64,000 nt of DNA from assembly GCA_964520985.1 (NCBI GenBank), contig CAZFPB010000001.1, positions 186,001-250,000 of the forward strand, in the 5' to 3' direction. Positions within the stretch are counted from its first letter, which is position 1; the number at the start of each line of letters is the position of its first letter. The notes under the pieces are model-generated. The model was given only the letters and a program-made list of their open reading frames with translations. It ran no database searches and was not told where the DNA came from. Below are positions 9,290 to 18,196 of the stretch, piece after piece. The DNA is from CAYSGL01 sp964520985 (GTDB lineage Bacteria > Pseudomonadota > Alphaproteobacteria > Micavibrionales > Micavibrionaceae). Position numbers and translations under genes: made by a program.

Positions 9290-9742
9290 ATGCGCATCCT
9301 CATTCTCCTCATTACCCTGTTCCTCTCTGTGCCTGCGATGGCACAGGAAACGCCCGCTGCGGCTGCTCCTGATGCGGAGCGGTTGAAGCTAGCGCAGCAG
9401 ATGCATGAAATCTGGCCGATCCGTCCGCGCGTCGAAAGCGCGCTGACGGTGATTGCCGAGAGTATGCCGGAAGAAAACCGCCTGGCGTTCAAGGCGCAGA
9501 TGCGCAAGAATCTGCAATTCGACCTGCTCGAACAGGAATCGACCAAAGCGATGGCGAGCATCTTCACCAAGGAAGAGCTGACCAAAATGGTCGAGTTTTA
9601 CGGGTCGCCAGAAGGCCGCTCCATCTCGGCTAAAACCGAAGATTATGAGCTGGCGCTCCAACCTGTCCTGACCAAGATGATGGATAAGGCGATCCTCGAC
9701 ACGCGTCTGGGCAACCAACCCGCTCAAAGCAAGGCTGAGTAA
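9290..9742 (+). CDS. DUF2059 periplasmic protein
   Basis: 150 aa. Residues 1-18 form a signal peptide (MRILILLITLFLSVPAMA|Q). The mature part is helical and acidic, with FTKEELTKMVEFYGSPEG (about 102-119), the hallmark of DUF2059 (PF09832). No enzymatic role is established for this family. It starts 12 bases after the ssb stop with a short TAGGG ribosome binding site, so it may be co-transcribed with ssb. Confidence 0.8.
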   Translation: MRILILLITLFLSVPAMAQETPAAAAPDAERLKLAQQMHEIWPIRPRVESALTVIAESMPEENRLAFKAQMRKNLQFDLLEQESTKAMASIFTKEELTKMVEFYGSPEGRSISAKTEDYELALQPVLTKMMDKAILDTRLGNQPAQSKAE

Positions 9743-9857
9743 GGCTTTACGGCCTGTATATAAGCCGGGGAAAACCGCGGCTTTCCCTTGTTTATACCCC
9801 CCCGATTTGCTACAAAAAGCCATACAAAAATAGACGAGATTCTGTAAGGTTTTACCC

Positions 9858-12458
9858 ATGTCCGAGACGGCCCCGATCGATCCTCCTGTCCAACAGACGA
9901 TTACGATCGAAGATGAGATGAAACAATCCTATCTCGATTACGCGATGAGCGTGATCGTGAGCCGCGCGCTCCCCGATGCGCGCGATGGATTGAAGCCGGT
10001 TCACCGCCGTATTTTCTTCGCGATGCGCGAAGGTGGTTACACCTCCGACAAGCCCTACCGTAAATCCGCGCGTATCGTCGGGGACGTCATGGGTAAATAC
10101 CACCCGCATGGCGACCAGGCGATTTATGACTCGTTGGTGCGTATGGCGCAGGACTTCTCACTGCGTCTGCCGCTGATCGACGGACAGGGGAACTTCGGTT
10201 CGATGGACGGCGACCCGCCCGCCGCGATGCGTTACACGGAATCGCGTTTGAACAAAGCGTCCGAAATGCTGCTCGACGATATCGACAAGGACACGGTCGA
10301 TTTCCGTCCCAACTACGATGAAAGCCAGAACGAGCCTGTCGTGCTCCCGGCGCGTATTCCAAACCTGCTGGTGAATGGCTCAGGCGGTATCGCCGTCGGT
10401 ATGGCAACCAATATTCCGCCGCACAATCTGGGCGAAGTGATCGATGGCTGTCTGGCCTATGTCGATAACCCTGAAATTTCCACCGAAGAACTGATGGAGA
10501 TTATTCCGGGACCCGACTTCCCGACAGGCGGACAGATCCTCGGCAAGATGGGTATTCGCTCGGCGTATCATACGGGTCACGGCTCAGTGATGATGCGCGC
10601 GAAGACATCGTTCGAAGAGGTGAGCAAAGACAAACAGGCGATCATCGTGCACGAAGTGCCGTATCAGGTGAACAAGGGCAAGCTCCTTGAGCGCCTAGGC
10701 GAAGTTGCCCGTGAGAAAATCGTCGAAGACATTGCCGAGATCCGCGATGAATCCGACCGCGAAGGCGTGCGCGTGGTGATCGAACTGAAACGCGGCGCCA
10801 ATGCGGATGTCGTGCTGAACCAGCTGCTCAAACATACCTCGCTGCAAACATCCTTCGGCTGCAACCTTGTCGCGCTGGATCATGGTCGTCCGAAAATCCT
10901 GATCCTGAAAGATTTCATCAGCCTGTTCGTGAAATTCCGCGAAGAGGTGATTACCCGCCGCACGATCTTCGAACTGGGCAAAGCCCGCGACCGCGCCCAC
11001 GTCTTGGCCGGTCTGGCCGTGGCGGTAGCGAACATCGATGAAATCATTGCGATGATCCGCAATGCCGGCAACCCGACCGAAGCGCGTGAAGCGTTGTTGG
11101 CGAAACGCTGGCCCGCGAATGATATTCGCCCGCTGATCGCGCTGATCGACGATCCCGAATATTTTGTTGACGAGGCCGGCACCTACCAAATGTCGGAAGT
11201 ACAGGCGAAAGCCATTCTCGATCTACGTCTGCACCGCCTGACAGGGCTTGAACGTGACAAGATCGGCGATGAGCTGAAAGAGATCACGTCTAAAATTGCC
11301 GAATTCCTCGCCATCCTCGCCAGCCGTGAGAAAATGCTCGATGTGTTGCGCGAAGAGTTGCGCGACGTGAAAGAGCGCTTCAATACGCCGCGCCGCACCG
11401 CGCTGGTCGATGCCGAATTCGAGATGGATATCGAAGAACTGATCCAGCGCGAAGACATGGTCGTCACCGTCACCAATGGCGGTTACATCAAACGTGTGCC
11501 ACTCGATACGTACCGCGCGCAAAAACGCGGTGGCAAGGGCCGTTCGGGCACGGCGCTCAAAGACGAGGATTTTGTCTCCGACATGTTCGTCGCCTCGACG
11601 CATACGCCGATTATTTTCTTCACGTCGCGCGGTATTGCGCACAAGCTCAAAGTCTGGCAGTTGCCGCTGGCCTCGCCGCAAAGTCGCGGCAAGGCATTGG
11701 TCAACCTGTTGCCGATGGAAGGCGGGGAGAATGTCTCCGTTTATCTGCGCGTGCCGGAAAACGAAGAGGTCTGGAACGACCTCGAAATCATGTTCGCGAC
11801 CAGCCACGGCACCATCCGCCGCAACAAGCTGACCGACTTCCAGAATATCCGTTCGAACGGTCTAATTGCAATGAAACTCGATGAAGGCGAACGCCTTGTC
11901 GATGTGCGTATCGCGCGCGCCGATGAAGACGTGTTCCTCGCCTCGCGCTCGGGTAAAGCCATCCGCTTCCCGGTTGACGATATCCGCGTGTTTGCAGGCC
12001 GCAGCTCGACGGGCGTGCGCGGGATGAAACTGGCCGCCGGCGATGAAGTCATCGGCATGTCGATCCTGAAACGCGAAGAAGAAGGCGCGCAAGGGCAGGC
12101 CTTGCTCAGCGTTTCCGAGCGCGGCTTCGGCAAGCGCACTTACGCCTCCGAATACCGCATCACAGGTCGCGGCGGGCAAGGTGTCATCAACATGTCCGTG
12201 ACCGAAAAGACGGGCGAGATTGTTGCGACCTTCCCGGTCACGAACGATCACCAGGTGATGATTATTTCCGATGCCGGCCAGATGATCCGCATGCCGGTGC
12301 GCGATGTGCGCTTCACCGGTCGCTCGGCGCAGGGCGTCACCATGTTCCGCGTCGCCGACAAGGAAAAGGTTGTCTCTGTCGCGTGGCTGATTCAGGAAGA
12401 TGAGAGTGACGCCGACGAGATCGTCGACGGAAACGAACCGGAAACGAGTTTGCAGTAA
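9858..12458 (+). CDS. gyrA: DNA gyrase subunit A
   Basis: 866 aa. The breakage-reunion domain starts at about 15; catalytic Tyr126 lies in AAMRYTESR. The quinolone-resistance region reads YHPHGDQAIYD (81-91): Gln87 stands where E. coli has Ser83, and Asp91 matches E. coli Asp87. The C-terminal DNA-wrapping domain starts with the GyrA box QKRGGKG near residue 555, which separates GyrA from ParC, and the protein ends in a short acidic tail. Works with GyrB (not in the window) to introduce negative supercoils. Confidence 0.97.
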   Translation: MSETAPIDPPVQQTITIEDEMKQSYLDYAMSVIVSRALPDARDGLKPVHRRIFFAMREGGYTSDKPYRKSARIVGDVMGKYHPHGDQAIYDSLVRMAQDFSLRLPLIDGQGNFGSMDGDPPAAMRYTESRLNKASEMLLDDIDKDTVDFRPNYDESQNEPVVLPARIPNLLVNGSGGIAVGMATNIPPHNLGEVIDGCLAYVDNPEISTEELMEIIPGPDFPTGGQILGKMGIRSAYHTGHGSVMMRAKTSFEEVSKDKQAIIVHEVPYQVNKGKLLERLGEVAREKIVEDIAEIRDESDREGVRVVIELKRGANADVVLNQLLKHTSLQTSFGCNLVALDHGRPKILILKDFISLFVKFREEVITRRTIFELGKARDRAHVLAGLAVAVANIDEIIAMIRNAGNPTEAREALLAKRWPANDIRPLIALIDDPEYFVDEAGTYQMSEVQAKAILDLRLHRLTGLERDKIGDELKEITSKIAEFLAILASREKMLDVLREELRDVKERFNTPRRTALVDAEFEMDIEELIQREDMVVTVTNGGYIKRVPLDTYRAQKRGGKGRSGTALKDEDFVSDMFVASTHTPIIFFTSRGIAHKLKVWQLPLASPQSRGKALVNLLPMEGGENVSVYLRVPENEEVWNDLEIMFATSHGTIRRNKLTDFQNIRSNGLIAMKLDEGERLVDVRIARADEDVFLASRSGKAIRFPVDDIRVFAGRSSTGVRGMKLAAGDEVIGMSILKREEEGAQGQALLSVSERGFGKRTYASEYRITGRGGQGVINMSVTEKTGEIVATFPVTNDHQVMIISDAGQMIRMPVRDVRFTGRSAQGVTMFRVADKEKVVSVAWLIQEDESDADEIVDGNEPETSLQ

Positions 12459-12477
12459 GCCATAAAGGGGGCCTGTC

Positions 12478-12975
12478 ATGCGGAACACACATGTAGCATT
12501 AGAACAGGCCTTCTCCTTCGTCGAAGTACGGGGTTCGGATGTGGAAGGGTATGGTGCTTTCGCCCAGGAATTTATTGCGCGGGGTACGGTTGTTATGCCG
12601 CTCACGGGAAAAAAGCTGGCGCGGCACGAGTTTGATACGTCCGATTATTCCATTCACGTTCTGCAAATCGATACAGATACGTTTCTGATGGCCGAAGGTG
12701 GGCCGGATGATTACATCAATCATTCCTGCGATGCGAACCTGTCTTTCACGGAAGATGGCGCTGCTTTGTACGCGCTGAAAGATATCACACCGGGTGAAGA
12801 ATTATTCTTTGATTACAGCACGTCGGAAAACGATCCGCACTGGCATATGAACTGCCGGTGCGGTGCGGCCAGCTGTCGCGGACAGGTGACGGCTTTTTCG
12901 CGCCTTGAAAATGCGGACAAGCAACTGCTGATCAAACGGGCTATGCCGTATATCCGTCAGCAATACAGCCTTTAG
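12478..12975 (+). CDS. SET-domain protein, putative lysine methyltransferase
   Basis: 165 aa, almost entirely a SET domain. The GxG motif is GYGAF (24-28), the S-adenosylmethionine/catalytic motif NHSCDAN (81-87), and the active-site strand ELFFDYS (108-114). A post-SET CRCGAASCRG (126-135) supplies three cysteines that, with Cys84, can hold the zinc seen in eukaryotic SET enzymes. The target is unknown. It begins 19 bases after gyrA on the same strand with GGGGGCC upstream, so co-transcription is possible. Bacterial SET proteins are sporadic and often acquired by transfer. Confidence 0.88.
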   Translation: MRNTHVALEQAFSFVEVRGSDVEGYGAFAQEFIARGTVVMPLTGKKLARHEFDTSDYSIHVLQIDTDTFLMAEGGPDDYINHSCDANLSFTEDGAALYALKDITPGEELFFDYSTSENDPHWHMNCRCGAASCRGQVTAFSRLENADKQLLIKRAMPYIRQQYSL

Positions 12976-12979
12976 TATT

Positions 12980-13363
12980 TTAAACGATTTTAAGAGCGGG
13001 TTGCGGCTTTGGGCTTTGCAGTTTTTGCGCGAAGCAAATGCCTGCATCGGTCAACCGATATTCAAGCGGATGGAAGCCGACCATTTTTCCGTTCTCGCCA
13101 TAGGGTCTGATCAGGGCGGGACCCGATTTATTTTCTTCGCGTACAACCAGTTGCCGGTCCTGCAGATTTTGCAGAGACTGCATCAATCGCGTTGTCAGTA
13201 TCATCTCAAACCGGTTGGTGAGTGAAGGGTCCTTGCCTTTAACGTAGCGCTCATCCAGTTCGCGGATAAAATCAGATAACTCTAACGGTTTGGCCATCTC
13301 AGCCATGAGCAGGAGCAGGATGAGTTCGTGCTGGGTCATGTCATCATGCATAATATTATTCAT
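12980..13363 (-). CDS. Hypothetical protein, possibly winged-helix
   Basis: 127 aa, soluble, helical at the start (THELILLLLMAEMAKPLELSD-like), followed by an RFEMILTTRLMQSLQNLQDRQ helix and a beta-like YRLTDAG segment. The order helix, helix, then 'LTDAG' resembles winged-helix repressors, but no family motif is decisive. Start codons at 13363, 13351 and 13339 are all possible and none has a clear ribosome binding site. It converges on the SET gene with a 4-base gap. Confidence 0.6.
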   Translation of the reverse strand: MNNIMHDDMTQHELILLLLMAEMAKPLELSDFIRELDERYVKGKDPSLTNRFEMILTTRLMQSLQNLQDRQLVVREENKSGPALIRPYGENGKMVGFHPLEYRLTDAGICFAQKLQSPKPQPALKIV

Positions 13364-13445
13364 AAAGATGAGGCGGTCAAAATCAAGTGTTAAAGGGTCA
13401 AACTTACTCTTTGTCAGGCGGCCTTTTAGCCGTTAAAACGGATCT

Positions 13446-13943
13446 ATGACCCATCGCATCGGCATCTATCCCGGCACGTTCGACCCTATTACCAAAGGGC
13501 ACCTGCATCTGATTAAGCGCGCCAGCAAGATGGTCGACAAGCTGATCGTCGGCGTGGCGGGCAACGTGCGTAAGAACCCTTACTTTACCCATGACGAGCG
13601 CATCGACATGGTGAAGGCGGATGTCGCGACCCTGCCGGAGAAATTCTGTGACGTGGAGGTGCGGGGGTTCGATGATTTGCTGATCCATCTGGCCCGCGAT
13701 TGTCAGGCGAGAATCATCTTCCGGGGCCTGCGGGCGGTGTCCGACTTCGACTATGAGTTCCAGATGACCGGCATGAATGCCCGTCTGGCACCTGATATTG
13801 AGACGGTTTTCCTCATGGCCGCGGACAAATGGCAGTTCGTTTCAGCCTCGTTTATCAAGGAAATACACTCTTTAACCGGTGATGTGAGCGAGTTTGTGAC
13901 CCCGGCCACCCTAAGCCGTTTAAATAGCAAAAAAACGGGTTGA
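13446..13943 (+). CDS. coaD: Phosphopantetheine adenylyltransferase
   Basis: 165 aa, the usual CoaD size. It transfers AMP from ATP to 4'-phosphopantetheine in coenzyme A synthesis. The nucleotidyltransferase motif TFDPITKGH (10-18) carries the catalytic His18. RGLRAVSDFDYEFQM and the second signature VSASFIKEI (normally ISSTxVRE or similar) are in the expected places. It is divergent from the hypothetical gene at 12980-13363 and followed by tRNA-Lys. Confidence 0.96.
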   Translation: MTHRIGIYPGTFDPITKGHLHLIKRASKMVDKLIVGVAGNVRKNPYFTHDERIDMVKADVATLPEKFCDVEVRGFDDLLIHLARDCQARIIFRGLRAVSDFDYEFQMTGMNARLAPDIETVFLMAADKWQFVSASFIKEIHSLTGDVSEFVTPATLSRLNSKKTG

Positions 13944-13989
13944 CGGGGCGGCATAATATCCATATTTTCAGCCAACTTAACGCATCGAT

Positions 13990-14065
13990 GATCGCGTAGC
14001 TCAGCCGGTAGAGCAACTGACTTTTAATCAGTAGGCCGTGGGTTCGAATCCCACCGCGATCACCA
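13990..14065 (+). tRNA. tRNA-Lys, anticodon TTT
   Basis: The acceptor GATCGCG (13990-13996) pairs with CGCGATC (14055-14061), followed by A and an encoded CCA. The anticodon arm ACTGA-CTTTTAA-TCAGT gives TTT. The T arm is GTGGGTTCGAATCCCAC. Confidence 0.96.
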
Positions 14066-14179
14066 TCAAACCAATCACTCAGCTACGGAAAATTTCAAAC
14101 TACAGAGTTTTTGACTTTATAGGATAATGTTCCTGTGACTTAAAGAATTACCACATGCTGCCGTATTGTGGGGCGTATG

Positions 14180-14800
14180 TTAAGGCTGCTCGGTACAGCA
14201 GACCGCTTCAATGCTAGAAGAGGAAACAGGTTTTTGCTGGGATAGATATATCATCACAGTCAACAGGATGCCGGCGCCAACAATGAATGAAGTAAGTGAA
14301 AGAAAAGCAGCGCGCATTGCCATCTTAGTACCTTTTACAACGGATAAGTGGGCGTTATCTCTTTTGATTTCAAAACCAATACGCTCTTTCTCCAGATTAT
14401 CTAGTTCATGCTGCGAATAAGAAAGCCGCATGTGGCGGATTGCGACAAGATTGAACGTTGTGTCACGAGCAAATCCACGCGTTTCTATATAAGAACTAGC
14501 AGCGGTAAAGCTGTAAAAATAAGCTGCCAAAGAGCAAATTAGGCCATAAACAAAAAAAGCTGTTGCAGCAATGATGCCCCAGTGAAAACCTGTTTTAAAT
14601 CCTGTCACAATAGCAGGTATAGCAACAATGGCACCGCCATTAATCAGCATAAGGTTTTTCAGGGCGGCCATGCCGAAACTTACGCGAGTATCCAAGCCAT
14701 GGGCAATTTCATCAGTGAACCTGAAAATACTATTGTATCCATCAAACTCCTCGCGAAGGCTGGCCATTTCAGATTTCCAGGAAGGTGGAATAACGGACAT
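14180..14800 (-). CDS. Hypothetical multi-pass membrane protein
   Basis: About 206 aa from ATG 14800 (a GTG at 14815 is the alternative). Residues 1-50 are soluble. Two adjacent hydrophobic segments follow (around LINGGAIVAIPAIVTGF and WGIIAATAFFVYGLICSLAA), then a charged helical stretch with YSQHELDNLEKERI, and a last membrane helix near the C-terminus (LSLTSFIVGAGILLTVMIYL). No family recognised. The gene is AT-richer than its neighbours and lies directly downstream of tRNA-Lys, on the opposite strand, which suggests acquired DNA. Confidence 0.65.
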   Translation of the reverse strand: MSVIPPSWKSEMASLREEFDGYNSIFRFTDEIAHGLDTRVSFGMAALKNLMLINGGAIVAIPAIVTGFKTGFHWGIIAATAFFVYGLICSLAAYFYSFTAASSYIETRGFARDTTFNLVAIRHMRLSYSQHELDNLEKERIGFEIKRDNAHLSVVKGTKMAMRAAFLSLTSFIVGAGILLTVMIYLSQQKPVSSSSIEAVCCTEQP

Positions 14801-14909
14801 AATTATCGATACCACTCAGCTTCAGTCAATTCCAGAGAAAACCTACTTTATAGCAAGACGGGATAGGGCTGAGCCATTCGCTAATAACCGATTTACCAAC
14901 GCTTGATAG

Positions 14910-15716
14910 TTATTCAGTTCGTTCGGCGTATTTTTTGGCGGGCGTCTCGAATTGTGCCCGATTATCCGGCCCGCCAATGTCCTGCCAGCCCATGTCGATG
15001 GGGATAACGCACGCGCGGGCGGTTTGCTCCAAAATTAAAAAATCGACGGACGTTGGGGCGAGGTGCGGATAGCGTGTCTGTGCTTCTCCCTCGATATAGG
15101 CGGGGGCGAGGGCGGCAAACTCATCGAGCAGGGTTCGCGCACGCGTAACGATCATGCCGCTGTTCCATACATAGGTGCCCGAAGCGAGATAGCTTTGCGC
15201 CGTATCCAGATCGGGCTTTTCGGTGAAGGAGACAATCGTGTTGTGCGGGCCGGTGTGGATATAGCCGTAGCCGGTATGGGGGGAGGTCGGCTTGATGCCA
15301 AAGAGGACGAGGTGCCCGGCTTGTGCCAGTGGGAGGGATTGAGCAAGCGCGGTTTGCAGCGCGGCTTCATCGTCGATAAGATGATCGCAGGGCATGATCC
15401 AGAGAATGTCATCGGGCGCCGCGTTTTGCGCGGCAAGCGCGATGGCCGCGCCGGTGTTACGGCGCAAGGGTTCGATAATATATGAAGCATCTTGCGCACA
15501 TTGCCTGCGGGCGAGAGATTCGAGCGCGGCGGTGGTGACAATGCGTAGCGGCGCATCGGGGCAGAGGCGACGCGCGCGGGCACAGGTTAGATCATACAGG
15601 CTGGCATTCTGGGCCAAGGGGAGAAACTGTTTGGGATGATCGGGCGTGCTGAGCGGCTTCAGGCGATCGCCAATGCCGCCGCACAGAATAACCGGGATGG
15701 GTTGCGCCTCCGCCAT
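14910..15716 (-). CDS. Short mannose-1-phosphate guanylyltransferase-like protein
   Basis: 268 aa. The N-terminus VILCGGIGDRLKPLS and PKQFLPL are the GGxGxRLxPLS / KPFLPL motifs of the ManC/CpsB nucleotidyltransferase family, and later EKPDLDTAQSYLASGTYVWNSGM matches the sugar-binding signature. The enzyme would make GDP-mannose for surface polysaccharide. Only the nucleotidyltransferase domain is present; the C-terminal cupin (isomerase) half of bifunctional ManC, usually bringing the length to about 470, is missing. The reading frame is intact, so it looks like a naturally short form rather than a fresh truncation. The exact sugar is inferred. Confidence 0.82.
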   Translation of the reverse strand: MAEAQPIPVILCGGIGDRLKPLSTPDHPKQFLPLAQNASLYDLTCARARRLCPDAPLRIVTTAALESLARRQCAQDASYIIEPLRRNTGAAIALAAQNAAPDDILWIMPCDHLIDDEAALQTALAQSLPLAQAGHLVLFGIKPTSPHTGYGYIHTGPHNTIVSFTEKPDLDTAQSYLASGTYVWNSGMIVTRARTLLDEFAALAPAYIEGEAQTRYPHLAPTSVDFLILEQTARACVIPIDMGWQDIGGPDNRAQFETPAKKYAERTE

Positions 15717-15725
15717 GCCAATATG

Positions 15726-16487
15726 CTACGCGATTCCCCATTTGGTCATCAGGTAATTTTGCAAGGAGCCGCGTTCGGCATCGGTAATACCGCGGTTGAT
15801 GACGCAGACTTCGCCGATAGCGCCGCGCCACAGCATGCTGGTCGCGCAACGATAGCCCAGCACGAAACGGTCAATATAGTTGGCAGAGGCATGACTATCA
15901 ACGCCTTGCAGCACGCCGTTGACGTAGCAGCCAATACCGGTCGGCGACCAGCGGAAGACGACGCAGTAAGCGCTGCCGCGCGGCATGGTGGTGGGGTTTA
16001 GGTTCATGAAACTCGCACCCGTGCTTTGCGGGAAATAGCCACGGTTGCTGACGGCGAGGTCGGGCACGAACGCATCGGAATTGATCGTGCTTTTTACAGA
16101 CAGGATTGCGCCGTTGGAGGCGGTGGCGTTTTGTATGAACGTTACGGCGATGGTGGAGGCGATACTGCTGAGGCCTGAGAGCGCGCCGCCGCTCGATGCG
16201 CCGGTGAGCGAGAGAAACTTGGCGTAGGTTGGGTCATTGAAGTTCAATAGATTGAGGCCGTTTTGCGTGAGCGCGCCGGTGATGGGTTTGTTGTTGCTAA
16301 GGCCCACCAGGTGATTGCCGGCCGATGATTTATCCGCAAGATTGCTCACGAGGCTGCTCGACGCCGTAATGGTGGCGGCGTCCGCCGCATCGTACCAACC
16401 AATCAGGCCGGAGAGTTTGCTCGGCAACCAGTTCAGCGCCGCGGGTTTGAGCGGGCGCATACCGCGCCCCAGTTCGAGTAACATCAT
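15726..16487 (-). CDS. LamG/concanavalin-like jelly-roll protein
   Basis: 253 aa from ATG 16487, chosen because GGAGG stands eight bases upstream; a longer frame to 16577 runs through a terminator hairpin. After PALNWLPSKLSGLIGWYDAADAATIT comes a beta-sandwich-like region with NGLNLLNF and, near the end, IGEVCVINRGITDAERGSLQNYL, the closing motif of LamG-like jelly-roll domains. Proteins of this shape occur in phage tail regions and as surface carbohydrate binders. No signal peptide. It ends 9 bases upstream of the nucleotidyltransferase gene on the same strand and may be co-transcribed with it. Confidence 0.7.
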   Translation of the reverse strand: MMLLELGRGMRPLKPAALNWLPSKLSGLIGWYDAADAATITASSSLVSNLADKSSAGNHLVGLSNNKPITGALTQNGLNLLNFNDPTYAKFLSLTGASSGGALSGLSSIASTIAVTFIQNATASNGAILSVKSTINSDAFVPDLAVSNRGYFPQSTGASFMNLNPTTMPRGSAYCVVFRWSPTGIGCYVNGVLQGVDSHASANYIDRFVLGYRCATSMLWRGAIGEVCVINRGITDAERGSLQNYLMTKWGIA

Positions 16488-16501
16488 TGTGCCTCCAGAT
16501 G

Positions 16502-16523
16502 AAAAAAACCCGCGGTGAGCGGG
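16502..16523 (-). terminator. Terminator hairpin in the leader of the LamG-like gene
   Basis: Read on the minus strand, CCCGC (16523-16519), loop TCACC, GCGGG (16513-16509), then seven T. It lies a few bases before the GGAGG of the gene starting at 16487, with no minus-strand gene upstream for it to terminate. Confidence 0.65.
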
Positions 16524-16659
16524 GGATGAGATGTGCGCAAGGCGCAGTTGTGGGTGATATGAATTAATTCCTAACATAGCCAGCGGCCTTTGTCAACACT
16601 TGCGGTAACGGGGGCGGAACAGTAAGGTGTTGGCAGCTCCTAATCAGAAAGAAGACACT

Positions 16660-18195
16660 ATGCAAGCCGCTGAAAAGAAAGACATTATCACCGACAACGG
16701 GCAAAAGGACATGAAAGAGATCGTGGCGCTGTGCAAGCGACGCGGCTTTATCTTTCCGGCCTCCGACATTTACGGCGGCATCAACGGTTTTTGGGATTAT
16801 GGCCCTCTCGGCACCGAGCTGAAAAACAACCTGCGCGATTACTGGTGGAAGCGCATGGTGACATGCCCGCCGATCGGCCCCGATGGCCATCCGGTGCAAA
16901 TTGTCGGGCTTGATAGCGCGATCATTCAGAACCCGAAAGTGTGGGTGGCGTCGGGCCACGTCGGCGGGTTCTCCGATCCGATGGTGGATTGCAAGGAAAC
17001 GAAGAAGCGGTATCGCGAAGATCATATCGATGTGCTGGTCCCCATCAATCATGAAGGTCCGTGGATTGCCGTACCTCAAAGCGATGAGGATGATATCACC
17101 TCCAGCCGTTTGAAAAAATTTGGCAAAGGCCATCCGGAATCTGATTTCAAACGAGTGGCTTTGAATACCATCGCGTTTGAAGAATATGGGCATATCCTTG
17201 GGCCCGATGCGAAAGAGGCGGGCAGCCTGACAGCGCCGAAAGCCTTCAACCTGCTCTTCGAAACGAAAATTGGCGCGGTGGCGAGTGATGATAACATTGC
17301 GTATCTGCGCGGGGAGACGGCGCAGGGGATTTTTATCAATTACAAAAACGTACTGGATTCATCGCGCGTAAAAGTGCCGTTCGGTATTGCGCAGATCGGC
17401 AAGGCGTTCCGCAATGAAGTCAACCCGCGCAACTTTATCTTCCGCAGCCGCGAGTTCGAGCAGATGGAGATGGAATTCTTCTGCCATCCCGATGAAGCCA
17501 AGATGTGGTTCGATTTCTGGAAGAGCGAGCGCCAGAAATTCTGGGAAGATCTGGGGCTGACGGCGGCCAATCTGTTGATGCGCGAGCATGGGCAGGACGA
17601 GCTGGTCTTCTATTCCAAGGGCACGTTCGATATTGAATATCAATTCCCGTTCAGCGCGCCGGGCTTTGGTGAGCTGGAAGGCATTGCGTATCGCACCGAT
17701 TACGATTTAACGCAGCATCAGGAGCATTCGCGTCAGAATTTGCAGTATCTCGACCCGGAACGGAACAACGAGAAGTACCTGCCGCATGTAATCGAGCCGG
17801 CGGCTGGTTTGACGCGCGGTGTTCTGGCGCTGCTCTGTGAAGCGTTCACGGTCGATCCGAACCGTCCCTCGGGCATGTATATGAATTTCAAGCCGAGCAT
17901 CGCGCCGAAGAAAGCCGCGATCCTGCCGCTGACGGCCAAAGACGGACAGCCGGAAATTGCGGAGAAACTCTATATGGAGCTGCGCGAGGAATTCGCGGTC
18001 GATCTCGACATCAAGCAGAATATCGGCAAGCGCTATGCGCGTCAGGATGAGATCGGCACGCCGTTTTGTTTCACTATCGACAACGATACGACCGCCGATG
18101 GCACGGTAACGGTGCGCGAGCGCAACACTATGGCGCAGGAACGGATCGCGCTGAGCAGCGTTGGCGATTATCTGCGCAAGAAAATCAAAGGATAG
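16660..18195 (+). CDS. glyQS: Glycyl-tRNA synthetase, single-chain dimeric type
   Basis: 511 aa from ATG 16660, with AGAAAGAAG upstream; a GTG at 16627 lacks a ribosome binding site. Class II motifs are visible: motif 1 region GGINGFWDYGPLGTELKNN, motif 2 FRNEVNPRNFIFRSREFEQMEMEFF, motif 3 near GVLALLCEAF, and a C-terminal anticodon domain. This is the alpha2 GlyRS of archaea, eukaryotes and some bacteria, not the alpha2beta2 GlyQ/GlyS usual in proteobacteria. It charges tRNA-Gly. The DUF502 gene follows after one base. Confidence 0.93.
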   Translation: MQAAEKKDIITDNGQKDMKEIVALCKRRGFIFPASDIYGGINGFWDYGPLGTELKNNLRDYWWKRMVTCPPIGPDGHPVQIVGLDSAIIQNPKVWVASGHVGGFSDPMVDCKETKKRYREDHIDVLVPINHEGPWIAVPQSDEDDITSSRLKKFGKGHPESDFKRVALNTIAFEEYGHILGPDAKEAGSLTAPKAFNLLFETKIGAVASDDNIAYLRGETAQGIFINYKNVLDSSRVKVPFGIAQIGKAFRNEVNPRNFIFRSREFEQMEMEFFCHPDEAKMWFDFWKSERQKFWEDLGLTAANLLMREHGQDELVFYSKGTFDIEYQFPFSAPGFGELEGIAYRTDYDLTQHQEHSRQNLQYLDPERNNEKYLPHVIEPAAGLTRGVLALLCEAFTVDPNRPSGMYMNFKPSIAPKKAAILPLTAKDGQPEIAEKLYMELREEFAVDLDIKQNIGKRYARQDEIGTPFCFTIDNDTTADGTVTVRERNTMAQERIALSSVGDYLRKKIKG

Positions 18196-18196
18196 A

